From positions 5,014,501 to 5,078,500 of the forward strand of contig JAFREQ010000017.1 of NCBI GenBank assembly GCA_025331565.1: a DNA stretch of 64,000 bases. The letters run 5' to 3'. Position numbers and translations under genes: made by a program. Below the pieces are notes generated by a model. That model was not told where the DNA came from, searched no databases, and saw nothing but the letters and a program-made list of their open reading frames with translations. The stretch's first letter is position 1. Each line of letters starts with the position of its first letter. Origin of the DNA: Holacanthus passer. Taxonomy: Eukaryota; Chordata; Actinopteri; Pomacanthidae. Shown piece after piece: positions 47,101-59,300 of the stretch.

Positions 47101-50100
47101 GGTCATTTTCTTCCATGTTTTGATTTATTTCCCCATAAAACAGGATGTTGTGGTGTAACTTAACATCGTGAGGAATTTGATTTAAAAATGGTGTGATCAC
47201 ATCAGCCTCGTTTTCTGAGTTAAGCAGATGTGAGGAGGATTACTTCACTGATTTTGCTGTGTAACATTTCTAACAACCTGCAAGCTGTCTAATTGATCGT
47301 AACTGATCATAAGGACCCTTGAGGCAAAATAGTGTTTTGCGATATAGGGCTATATAAATACAATTTATTTGACTTATCTGATGAACCTTAAATAATACAG
47401 GGGAAAATGTTCAGAGCAAAAACAGTCAAGAAAATGAAGATGAAGTTAGTGGTTGCTCTTTTTGGTCTTGAGATAGAAGATGAGAAAAAGGGAACAGAAA
47501 CATGGAGAGTTTATCATCTCTTCCAAGAGCTCTGCTAAGACAGGTCACATTTCAACCATGTGGGGATTTGAGACATGTTGAGTTGAAAGCCCAGGAGAGT
47601 GTCTCAGAGTTGAAGGTGCATAGTTTGGAGGAGCCACACACACGCTTGGACAAAACCACATAAAAAAAAGCTTGAGGCAAGAATCAAGTCACTGCCAGGC
47701 AGCAGTTGGCAGTGTTGGTGTGTTGCCCTACAAACTAAGTTACGCAAGGGACCAGCTCAGTCTGTCAGTGTTTGCAGTACTCTCTCAGCGAACATTACAC
47801 TGGGTAGTAATTCAAACCTTGTTGTGAGATGGACCCTCCATTTCTTCCTACTTTTGCATCCATGCTGTGCTCAGTGCTTTGATTCTCTAAAATGTGACAT
47901 TTACATTTTGTAACTATTTTAAGCCTCCAGAGATTTGAACTAAGTTCTGGCTTCGGTACTAAGAAATATTAGAGAAAATGCTCAAATGTATTTGTTTCCT
48001 GGCAACATGAGCTTTTTGTAAATGATACTGGGAAGGACAAGAACCTCCCAGAGCCTTGCTGTTTTCAGTGGCAGCGGTCTGCATGGGTCTGCATCACCCT
48101 GCTGAAAATCAGTGCCGTAAAGAAGATATCAGACTCGCTGTTTTTGACACATTGTCATTGACACATTTAATTACAAACTTGTTGTGATATCCCATTTCCT
48201 TCTTGTCTGCCCTCCAGAGACGTCCATGCTGTGTGTCTATGGGATGATAAAGGACCAGCCAAAATCCACCAAGCCCTCAAAGAGGACATCCTAGACTTCA
48301 TCAAACAAGCACAGGCTGTAAGTTGTCTGTATAGCTCTGTTTTGGATGCTTTACTTTTTATAGGTTTGTTGTCTGTTTGTTTGTTTGTTTTTGGTATTAA
48401 GATGGATTCTGGTCACCACCACATATGTTTATATGTTTATGCTTTACAAAGTTCAGAATTGATCCCCAGAACATCCAGTGTCTTGGACAAATGGAATATT
48501 CTGGTCCATCTGCTTGGGAAGTCATAGACATCAAGAGTAACTGTTGCAGGGAACAAGGCATCAGAGTGTTTCATAAGAATTTATGGGTTGACCTGTACCA
48601 CTTCTAACTTTTCCTTGCATCTGTTGCCATGGCAGCGGGTGCTGAGCCACCAGGATGACACGGCACTGCTAAAGGCCTACATTGTAGAGTGGAGGAAGTT
48701 CTTCACACAGTGTGACATCCTGCCCAAACCCTTCTGTCAGTTGGAGATCACACTGATGGGCAAACAGGGCAGCAACAAGAAAACAAACATGGAGGACAGC
48801 ATCGTGCGCAAGGTGAGAGCAGGACATGGAGAGAAACCCCACAGGTGGAGAGGCCAAGATTTGAGTTGAAAAGCTGAAACAACAAACACAAGGAAGAAAA
48901 GGAGGACAAATGAGAGGCGATGAGATGACATATAAGAGATGAGAGGAAGGAGTAAGATGGAGAGGAGGTGAAGTAGAAAAGGAGGGCAACAACAGGGGAG
49001 GTCGAAGGCCCACGTGGACAATAACATTTTGCACAGTAGTTGAGGAAGCAAGAGGGGAATAGATGAAAGGTAATACGAGGTGAGATGCTGCAAGAGGGAG
49101 TGACCTAATGTTAGAATTAACTAAAGCAAGTTAACAAGACAGGAGAAAACATTAAAGGAGAGGAGTTGTCAAAGGTAGAAGAGATGAAGAGGTTGTGAGA
49201 TGGAGACGATGTGAGAAGTGGCTCACAGGGACAAAAGCACGTCAGTGTTACAAGTAGGCTGTAGAGAGTAGCTGAGGGTCAGTTCACCTAAAGATCCTCC
49301 CTCTGAGAGAGAAACTTAAAGTGTAAATCATGTGATGTTTGTTTGATCCCCGTGAGGAAGCTCTCTCAGAAAAATTATTTCATTTTGAGATAAAGTGCTG
49401 TTGAGGAGAAAGTTGTGGGTGAGTGAATATGATTCAGCAGCTTTGTTAAAAGCACTTCTTAAATAAATTGAGCTAACTATTCTTGGATGGCAGGAAATGA
49501 TGTGTTCTATGTGTTGTTTAACATCCTTGGTGAACTTAATGCACATTTATTACTGCCCTTATCCTATTTTCCTAGCTGATGCTGGACACGTGGAACGAGT
49601 CGATCTTTTCCAACATCAAGAGTCGCCTGCAGGACAGCGCCATGAAGCTGGTGCACGCTGAGAGGCAGGGGGAGGCCTTCGACTCCCAGCTTGTTATAGG
49701 CGTACGAGAGTCGTATGGTAAGACGGACAGAAATAAACACACAGGAGATCACAGAAACACAGATAAACACATTATTGTTCATTTGTGTAGAAACACAAAT
49801 TGTGTTCTACAGTGAGTCAAATCTCTGCTTTTACCTGAACTCCTACTTCTGCGGTTCTACTGTAAATATCCAGGAGGGGATGGATGAACTGAATACTGCC
49901 CCAACACTATGTGTGGAAAAACAGTTAATGGCCATTTTTTGTTCCATTCTTTGTTCTTTTCTCCCACCAGTGAACTTGTGTTCAAACCCAGAGGACAAGC
50001 TGCAGATCTACAGGGATAACTTTGAGAAGGCTTACCTGGACTCCACAGAGAGGTTTTACAGAACACAGGCACCGTCCCATCTGCAACAGAACGGTGTCCA

Positions 50101-53100
50101 GAACTACATGAAATATGTAAGACACAATAATATTGATTATTATAAGTACAAGTGTTGTGTAGTCTATTGTGTCTATTGTGTTGTGTAGTCTAGTCTAAGT
50201 GTGTCGTAGTCTATTCAAATGTCTTGATCATACTCATAAGTCAATGCTAGATCACTAGTTGAGTAGTTAATCAAACACATGCAAACATGCAACAAATACT
50301 ACAAATTGCAAATAAGTAAATATGACTTTCACCCTAATATAAAGCTAAAAAAAAAACGTTTGTTACTTTGGGTGTGTTTAAGAGAGCATTTTAATTGTTG
50401 GTTTATTGAGTGTTTGCATAATCTCAGCTTCTGTGTCTGATATTAATGTGTTTCCCTGCAGGCAGACGCAAAGCTGAGAGAAGAAGAGAAGAGAGCACTG
50501 AGATATCTAGAGACACGTCGTGAATGTAACTCTGTTCAAGCAGTAAGTGTCTTTGACAGGATCTGAACTGTCGATGCTCGCATTTTTATTTTTCATGTTT
50601 ATTATCAGTTTCTTCAGCAGTTATTTCCCTCATGCCGCCCTGAATCTATGTGTCTCTATTTTCAGGTCATCTCTGACCTTTCAGGAGTCTCGTTACATTT
50701 ATTTGCTGCCTGTTGATTTATTTCTAAGTTGTGCTTGTAGTGAGTCTTTGTTCTGTGTGTATTCTCACAGCTTATGGAGTGTTGTGTGAACGCTCTGGTG
50801 ACTTCATTCAAAGAAACCATCCTAGCTGAATGTCCAGGGATGATCAAACGCAACGAGACAGACAGTGAGTACTGCAGTGCTTTAAATTTATTGTGACAAA
50901 ATAAGCCTGGTTTGTTTTGTAAGACACAAACTGTAATGTCTGCTGGATGTACTGGCATCAATATTCACTACTGCATCAGCCGGCCAAATTTTAAGGATAG
51001 AAATAACTTCTCCAAGTGCTGATTGTTTTCCTGCCAAGTGGCACCAGTGGAGCTGTAGAACTTGCCAGCCACAGTCATTGCTGATGAGCATTTGTCTTTT
51101 TTCCCACAACACTTCCTGTTTTTGCTTTGTTGACCTCTGTGTTTTGTTGGGCTTTGCAATGCAGATCACTCACAGCGTTATAACTCCAGTTTTGCCACAA
51201 ATAATCAATTTGTATTATATAATTACTTTATCATTGCTAATTTTGTCTTATAAGTTATTCAGAACTGTGAGAGTAGTAGTTGTTGTGTCTGATCCATATT
51301 TCTAGAGGAGCCTGCAGCAGCAGACTCTATTGAAATCTGCAGAATGTCCACTTCAGGCCCAATGCAGACTTGATGAATTGTGGATTTGGACAGTCATGCA
51401 CCTGTAAAGTCCATGAGTGTGCAGGAAGTTTTGTATTTAGCCAGTAAGCTTGTTGTCGTGTGTGTAACACCGATTTTCTTCTCTTTCTTCTTCTGCCCGG
51501 AGCAGAGCTGCACCTGATGTTTTCACTGATGGACAAGGTTCCCAGTGGGATCGAGCCCATGCTGAAAGACCTGGAAGAACATATCATCAATGCTGGACTA
51601 GCAGACATGGTGGCTGCTGCTGAGACTATCACTACTGTACGTGCACAAACACACTTCAACAATTAGTTCAATCATGTGTTCATCATTAAACCCAAGCTTT
51701 TTGTGTATTGATCCTGCAAACAAAGAAGTACAAGGAGTGAAAAGAGGTTTTTCATTGTAGACCAATAATACCTGTGACTTTGAGCCAGAGTACCTGCCTC
51801 ATTGTCAGTCTTTATAAACCAGGGCCAGATAGCGTCTTCATAGTTCTTTATTGTCAAACATAGCATTTGATTTCATTTAAAATGTCTCTTGTATGTGGGA
51901 TTTACTTGTGGTAGCAGGATGACAAAGGTAATAAAAACACATTATTCTTGAATCACCAAATGTTAAAGTGTGATTAAGAATCACAACACTTGCAGAACTA
52001 TTGGATCATCGTTTAAACCATAGTTGTGGAGCCATATAATATTTAACAAAGTTATTTCTTTAAAAAGTAATCCCAGAACTCCCTCAGCTTGAGCTGAAGC
52101 ACATGTTGACATCAGTGTTGAGATCTGGGGCAGTGAAGTCTTGGTTGATAACTCCAGAAGTCATCGAGTGAGGACGTACAGTATGTAGAGAAAAAGATGA
52201 CTAACAGACCAAGGTTAATATTTGAGGGCAGCGTTCTAAACGTGCTGTAATTTCTGATGTGTGTGTGTGTGTGTGTGTGTCCAGGACTCTGAGAAGTATG
52301 TGGAGCAGTTGTTGACTTTGTTTAACCGCTTCAGTAAACTGGTGAAGGAGGCCTTCCAGGACGACCCTCGCTTCCTCACTGCAAGAGATAAGGTCTGTTT
52401 TATCTGACTGTCAAAGCACTGCACAACTGAGAAATATAAAATGAAAATATGAATAATTAAAATATTTAATGTCCCCACTTTTCTTCGGGCATTTGAGTCA
52501 TCAGATGTCTTTTGCACAAAGTTGAGCCTTTTGAGTCTTGAGTTATTGTGGCCAGTGCCACGATTTCACAGTTCAGTTCACATGAACATTTGAGTCTGTA
52601 CGTGCAATTGAGGGAAACTGCAGTTAGAACGGGGCTCCAGCAAATAATTTTTTAGTATTTTCTGACCATTTATAGACTAAATTAATAATTCATTAATCAG
52701 AAGCATGAACAACTGATCAGTAGATAATGTAAACAGTTAATTGCAGCCCTGCTTGTTTGGTCCTCTGCTCTGCTGTGTTGTGGTCTATTATGAATGATTG
52801 TAATCACTTGTACGTGTTTGCTGTTCCCTTCTCCCCGCAGGCTTACAAAGCTGTTGTCAATGATGCCACAATCTTCAAGCTGGAGCTGCCAATGAAGCAG
52901 AAAGGGTGAGGAGATCGGTTTTGTCCTTGTAAATTTGAAATGACACAGTGTTGTTGTCTAGAACTGAGAATGCAGGATTTTCTGTTCAGTTAAAACTTGT
53001 TGGGGTGTGTGTATAAATGTGTGTGTGTCCATCCAACCAGTGTGGGTATGAAGAGTCAGCCAGAGTCAAAGTGTCCGGAGCTGCTGGCAAACTACTGTGA

Positions 53101-53745
53101 CATGCTGCTAAGGAAAACTCCTCTCAGCAAGAAACTCAACTCAGAGGAAATCGAGCTCAAACTCAAAGAAGTGGTGAGTCTCTGTCCTGGTTGCTGGGTT
53201 TTACTAAACACAACTCAACTTGCTTTTATTTGATCCATTTTCAAACAATTTTCAGTCCCTTTCACCTTCCTCCTTTCCTCTATCCGCACACTTCTTCTTT
53301 TATCTTGTCTCCTTGCAGCTCTTGGTGTTGAAGTACGTCCAGAATAAAGACGTGTTCATGCGTTACCACAAAGCTCACCTGACCAGGCGCCTGATTCTGG
53401 ACATTTCAGCAGACAGTGAGATTGAAGAGAACATGGTGGAGTGGCTGAGAGTGAGTTACGCTTTTCTTCAAGCATTCGTCAGACAGACAATGAATGCAAG
53501 TGTGACATTTGTTAAGTTTGTGGGATCAGAATGGTTGAGGTTGCCCCCATATCAACTCTCCCATTGCAAGTAGAACAATTTCCCATTCTGTTTTCAGGGA
53601 ACAGTAGGAAACAGCAGGAGGCCAGTGGCAATGTTACAGCGGTTAAAGGAAAAATAAAATACCACTCAGTGAATTAATTTCTATTTTCCATTGTTGTCCT
53701 CTTTTCTCTGCCTTTGTGTTGTTTGCTGTGTGTGTGTGTGTGTCT

Positions 53746-53818
<73 letters not shown>

Positions 53819-53976
53819 TGTGTGTGTGTGTCTGTAGGAAGTAGGAATGCCTGCTGATTATGTGAACAAGCTGGCCAGGATGTTCCAGGACATCAAGGTC
53901 TCAGAGGATCTCAATCAGGTCTTCAAAGAGATGCACAAACACAACAAGCTGGCTCTTCCAGGTAACACACACATGC

Positions 53977-54032
<56 letters not shown>

Positions 54033-56313
54033 CATGTTGGCCTTTACTCTCTTTGAAACAGATTCATTCATTTATATTCTTGGCTTCTCACATCTACATG
54101 TAGAAGTGAGCAAGACTTTGAACCCAAATTCCTCCTGTCAGGCCGCTGTCTTGCATAATAGTAATTGGTGTGTGTGTGAGTGTGTGTGAATGGGCATCAA
54201 ATTGCAGCACTTTGGAACAGAAATGTTTCTCTTGATGAAACAATATGTTTTAAAGCTGCACTTCATCGTTCTTCTCCCTCTTTTGTACCTGCAGCCGACA
54301 GTGTGAACATTAAGATCCTGAACGCTGGAGCTTGGTCACGAAGCAGTGAGAAGGTTTTTGTCTCGCTGCCCACGGAGCTGGAGGACCTGATCCCCGAGGT
54401 GGAAGACTTCTACAAGAGGAATCACAGCGGTCGCAAACTCCACTGGCATCACCTCATGTCCAACGGCATTGTGAGTGAGCTTCTTGTTTCTTTTCGTGTT
54501 TTTCTCATCATCTCTTTGGATTTCCAGAACAGTTTGACCATCTGACAAACAGTGCTGAAGCAGTGTACTGGCAGCATTATCGTGAAACTGAACTTAATAA
54601 ATTGAAGAAATAGATTGAAGGGAGATGACAGTGATTTTAGCTGCAGTTCAGAGTATTTTCTCAGATGTATTATTTACAGCCAAACCAAACTGACAGAGCA
54701 ACACTGTGTTGCCATCTCACCTTCTCCACCTTCTCCTCTATTTGTCCTCACATCTGCTCAGATCACCTTCAAAAACGAGGTGGGTCAGTACGACCTGGAG
54801 GTGACGACGTTCCAGCTGGCCGTGTTGTTCGCCTGGAACCAGCGACCCAGAGAGAGAATCAGCTTTGAGAACCTCAAACTGGCCACGGAGCTGCCTGATG
54901 CAGAGCTACGCCGCACACTCTGGGTCAGACCAAGGAAACGTTCAAAATGCTTTATCTCAATCCACCAGTGACAGAACAAGTATACAGTATGAAGATATTT
55001 ACTGAGGTTAAATACATTCTACTGCCTCCACCACACAGCTGTTACAGCTCAGATTGAACAACATTTTTCCAGCCATCTATCTGTTTGTTTGTTAGTAAGT
55101 CTGTCAATCATAACCCACCAGCAGCCAGTTTGTGAATATGCCCAAGGCTGCCAAATATCACTATCTCTAATCTACATTCATATCTTAGCTCGCTGAAGTT
55201 TACAAGCAAGAACTGGTTCTTTATTAGTTTATCAGAAAAAGCTTCCTCCACGTACAGGTCGGCTGACTGTAGATCTGTAGGAAGTGCACACAGACACACA
55301 CACATGTTGGCAGTATTCATGACTGAAGTACTGTGATGTTTCATATCTTGACGTTTGCTTTCTCTCCTCTGTGTGCAGTCTCTGGTCGCCTTCCCCAAGC
55401 TGAAGAGACAGGTGTTGTCTTATGATCCTCCAGTTAGTTCACCCAAAGACTTCACAGACAGCACACTCTTCTACGTCAACCAGGAGTTCTCACTCATGTA
55501 TGTTATGGTGTTTCTAGACGTTATATACTTCCTGTCTCGTTGATTGTTTTAAACCCAGATTACGATTTTCACCTGAAAACTTGTGATACTGAGGAATGTG
55601 GACGTCTTGTCGATTGATCAATGATTTTATTCGACTAAGAGATGCGTTTTCAGCTCCACGACCAACTACATGTTGTTAACTGGCACCTCATCAAAAATTA
55701 CTGTTAAACAATAGAGATATTGACCATCTGAGTCTTTGTGTCTGTTATTTTCTCAGCAAAAACTCCAAAGTCCAGAAGCGGGGAAAGATCAATCTGATTG
55801 GTCGGCTGCAGCTGACCACGGAGCGAATGAGAGAAGAGGAGAATGAAGGAATCGTTCAGCTCAGAATACTCAGAACTCAGGTACAAAAACACACACTTTG
55901 TCTTTAAGGGTTTTAACTAGAAGTTGTGCATTTGAGGAAATGGAAGGAGAGAGCGACTTGTAGCTGAAGACTCAACCTAAATATGATATTGAAATCATCT
56001 TTTTGACTTTTGTGTAACATTTTGCCAATTTGGTAATTTTGTCAACAATAACACACCACACATGTTGACCAAATTTATATTATTTATTATTATTTATATA
56101 ACTTTTTTTCACATCCAGGAGGCCATCATCCAGATCATGAAGATGAGGAAGAGGATCAGCAACGCCCAGCTGCAGACGGAGCTGGTGGAGATCCTGAAGA
56201 ACATGTTTCTGCCTCAGAAGAAGATGATCAAGGAGCAGATTGAGTGGCTCATCGAGCACAAGTACATAAAGAGGGACGAGGCAGACATCAACACCTTCAT
56301 CTACATGGCATAG
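44195..56313 (+). CDS. cul5: cul5, cullin-5
   Basis: Scaffold of CRL5 ubiquitin ligases: binds Elongin B/C plus SOCS-box receptors at its N terminus and RBX2 at its C terminus. Exons: 44195-44218, 46583-46692, 48218-48317, 48636-48812, 49576-49717, 49971-50116, 50462-50542, 50771-50864, 51506-51636, 52285-52392, 52841-52905, 53041-53173, 53319-53450, 53838-53961, 54295-54470, 54762-54923, 55379-55497, 55757-55880, 56119-56313. Total 2343 nt, exactly 780 aa, equal to human CUL5, with 19 exons as in human. Start MATSNLLKNKGSLQFEDKW; cullin repeats about 1-380; cullin homology/alpha-beta region about 400-680; winged-helix C terminus ending NTFIYMA. The NEDD8 acceptor Lys is at residue 724 in IIQIMKMRKRIS, the human position. 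All phases agree. Exon 14 is bordered by long TG and CA repeats. Intron 1 holds a dead Tc1 element. Confidence 0.98.
44941..45004. repeat. 12-bp minisatellite in cul5 intron 1
   Basis: About five units of CCACACCTGGTC / CCACACTTGGTC in which C and T forms alternate, suggesting expansion by 24-bp dimers. Confidence 0.9.
45390..46410 (-). mobile_element. degenerate Tc1/mariner transposon in cul5 intron 1
   Basis: On the minus strand, fragments in the order of a Tc1 transposase are readable: SIITLRHE (46057-46080, N-terminal helix-turn-helix), NDPKHTA (45633-45653, catalytic-domain D motif region) and VLEWPGWSPDL (about 45570-45603). These are separated by frameshifts, and the first two lie only about 400 bp apart, where an intact element needs roughly 750, so the middle is deleted. 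The plus-strand flank (CACACCTGTTAATTAAAAAT and ATAAAGCTGGTTGAGATAAT) also matches the subterminal text of common fish Tc1 copies as I recall them. Outer ends are approximate. Confidence 0.75.
47321..47370 (+). repeat. dispersed repeat, family A (copy 3)
   Basis: TTGAGGCAAAATAGTGTTTT then GCGATATAGGGCTATATAAA, reverse-complement orientation to copy 1 (4961-5054). In cul5 intron 2. Confidence 0.55.
52257..52280 (+). repeat. (GT)n abutting cul5 exon 10 acceptor
   Basis: About 12 GT units run directly into the acceptor CCAG at 52281-52284, so the polypyrimidine tract is largely GT. Confidence 0.9.
53726..53835 (+). repeat. (TG)n microsatellite forming the cul5 exon 14 acceptor tract
   Basis: About 110 bp of TG with a few CTG interruptions. 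It ends in TCTGTAG and exon 14 starts at 53838, so no conventional polypyrimidine tract is present. Confidence 0.95.
53965..54030 (+). repeat. (CA)n microsatellite just after cul5 exon 14 donor
   Basis: CA run beginning 4 bases after the exon 14 end (53961) and nearly pure from 53982 to 54030. It is complementary in the transcript to the TG run upstream of the same exon. Confidence 0.95.
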
Positions 56314-59300
56314 GTGGCGAGGGAGGGAGCTCTGTTTTTTGCTCTGTTTTTTACTCCTGGCCTGCGACCGGCGCTTAGAACCCTGCGAGAGGAGAGAGAC
56401 GAGGGACAAAAGGATGTGTCTGAGGAAGAGGAGAGGGGTGATGACAAGTAGGGAGCGTGTTGAAGGACGAAGAAGAGCCTCTTCAACAAAAGCGTGGATA
56501 TTTTTTGTGTTTGTGAGACGCCAGTGTGTTATCAGAGTGTCTGTCTGAGGCGTGGAGTCTGTTTATCTCTGCTGCCCTCTAGTGTCGACCAGAGGAGAGG
56601 CACTGCAGTGTGCGCCGCCTGCCAGCAGCTCAGAAGAGAAAAAATAGTGACATTATTAAATTAAATACTTCCTGCCTTACTTTCATCAGCAACAGACTGC
56701 AGAAGAGGAGGAGGAGGAGCAGCGAGGAGGGAAGGGAAGATAAATGTACCAAGCTGATAAATCAATCCTTTGCTTTCAGCCATCTGAGCGGCAGCCATTT
56801 TGCATCCCTCCTCTTCTACATTTGTCTTATTTTTGAACTGGGAATGCAAAAAGCCACGAGTGAAAGCTGCCATCGAGGAGGAGCGGACACGGGTGGAGAG
56901 ATTAGTTCAAACTACCGAGGAGTATTTTGCCAAATTGTGTGTGTGTGTTTGTTTGAGTGTGTGTGTGTGTGTGTGTGTGTGTTTGGGTGCATGGTGTGTA
57001 TTTGGTCTTTTAGATGTGTGTATGTGAGTGCACTTTCAACAGCATGCTGCTTTATGAGTTTTGTTTTTTTGTTCAGTGGAGGATCTGTCACACTTAGTGG
57101 TCGTGGTCTGAAAGGGTTGGGAAATTTAGACTATTGAAATGTTGACTTGTATTTTTTATTTTCATCCCCTGTGGCAGGTAAAGTCTGTCAACAGGTAAAC
57201 AAGTTTTGTCTGGTCGCCCTTGGACGCCTGTGTCGGGAAATTATCGTCCTGCAAACTATTAATTTGGAGTGTGAAGAGGCCGTGCCCTGAACATTGCCAG
57301 ATTAAATACCAGCTGGATGCATAACAAAGGGACACATGTAGAATTGTGACCAGGTGAAGAAAAGACAAGCACTTAGAGCGACGAGATTGAAGCTCCATCA
57401 CTGAATGTTCACCTCATTATTCCAGTCAGTGTCATTCTTTGCACAAAGTCAGAACCAGGACAATGCTGTTAACTAAAACAACAGAATTGTATTTCATTAA
57501 GGTTTATAATGAATGAGCTGCTGTTTGTTGGGTCTTTTTCTCCAAGGAGAACACTGTCAGTGTGTGTGTGTGTGTGTGTGTGTGTCTGTCTGTGTGTGTG
57601 TGTGTGTGTGTCTGTCTGTCTGTCTGTCTGTCTGTGTCTGTGTGTGTGTGTGTGTGTGTCTACCTCTCTTCTCCTTTTCTGCCCAAACTCAAAGATCCAA
57701 CAGACCCAGAAAAGTCGCTCATTCTCACAGTGAATGAAAGCGAAGCAGCCCTTCAGTAACACATTGGTCACAGTTTTTGTTGTATTGACTTTAAGTTTTC
57801 TCTTTGTTTTTTTTTTTCTGTCTCAGTGGAGGAGGAATTCACTGTGTCTGTAGTTTCCTCTGAAGCATCAGAAAGGATCGGTTCAGACTAATCACAAGTT
57901 ATTTGATTTTATTCTTGATGCCATTTACAAACCTGATTCTGCAGTCGTTGGGACGCTGCATAGAACATAAATGAAACCAAATTCAGTCATTTACAAACAG
58001 ACTGTGTTTACTGACAATAGTTTTACAAAGTGTTCCTGAGTCCATGTATTAATCTCCTTTGTACAATCATGTGTTTGACAAAAATCACCTGTTACCAATG
58101 AACCTGTTTACCTGTGGAAGGATCCAAACAGGTGTTTTTGCATCAGTCCACAACTTTCACAGTCTTTTGTTGCTCCTGTCCAACTTGTTTGAAACATGTT
58201 GCTGCATCAAATTCAGAAAAAGCAGATATTTACTAAAATCAATGAAGCTGATGAGGTCAAACATGAAATATATTGACTTTGTCCTGTTTTCAATTGAGTA
58301 TATGTCAAAAAGGATTATCAAATGATCACATTCTGTTTTAGCTATGTTTTACACAGTGACCCAGGTTTTTTGGAATCGTGGTTGTATGTGTAGAGGTGTT
58401 GAGTTCTGTCCACTGTAAGAAACGGTCAAAGTCCACAAAACGGATGCTGCAGAGGAGTTTCATCTGTTAGCCTCCGATCACAGACACATGTTTTAATAGC
58501 TGTTGTTGACTTCACTGTGTTTGCGTAGCTTGATATTTTCAGTAGCTGTAGTGTTTGCTTCAGTGCAGTGGAGACAGTGTGAACTCATCACAGATGGATC
58601 AGTGCACAGGTCAACAAGTAACAAGAAACTGAAGCACAGAAATGCCAAAGATATTTTTGGAAGTGATTTGGAACCAAGGCCTCTGTTGCATAGTTTGTCC
58701 ACCAGGGGGCATAATATCATTTTCAAGGGTAAAATGTCCCTTCAGCAGATCTTTAAATTCTAGAAAACAAAAACAACTTGAAAAATAAGTGGATTTTGGG
58801 CTTTTTTCTTTTACAGTGGAGGCCAGTATGGAGCCAGAACACTCTGCACACAGCTGGGTATAAAACACAGAACCTGAACCTGTCCTTTCATTTCAAAATG
58901 ATTTATTCATTATTTAACAACCAGGACACATCCACTTTTATAGAAGGATTTCTGGCATTAAGCTGAATCACACTGTGGATCATGACTCTAATATGTCAGG
59001 ACTCATATTAGGCTTTTTCATCTGTTGCCAGGGACAAGCCTTTTTTATGTGTTACAGTTTCGATTGAATATCTGTCAGTTTGGAGTGAAACTCTTCATTA
59101 TGTGACAAATCACCTTCCTGACAGTTTGTGGCAGCGTGCACACAATCGTACAATCAATGTCTTCATTTTGAATGATCAGACTGAGGCGCTGCTTTCTTCA
59201 CTCATTGTTTCTCACAGCTTTTATTCTCGAGATCTTGAGATCAGCTGTGATTCTCCACAGAAAAACTCTCCAACGTTAAAATGTGTTGATTCCTCTCATT

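Noticed and set aside
57469..57771. Four overlapping open frames (Cys/Val or Thr/His-rich).
   Set aside because: Translations of a TG/CA microsatellite; no start context or conserved sequence.
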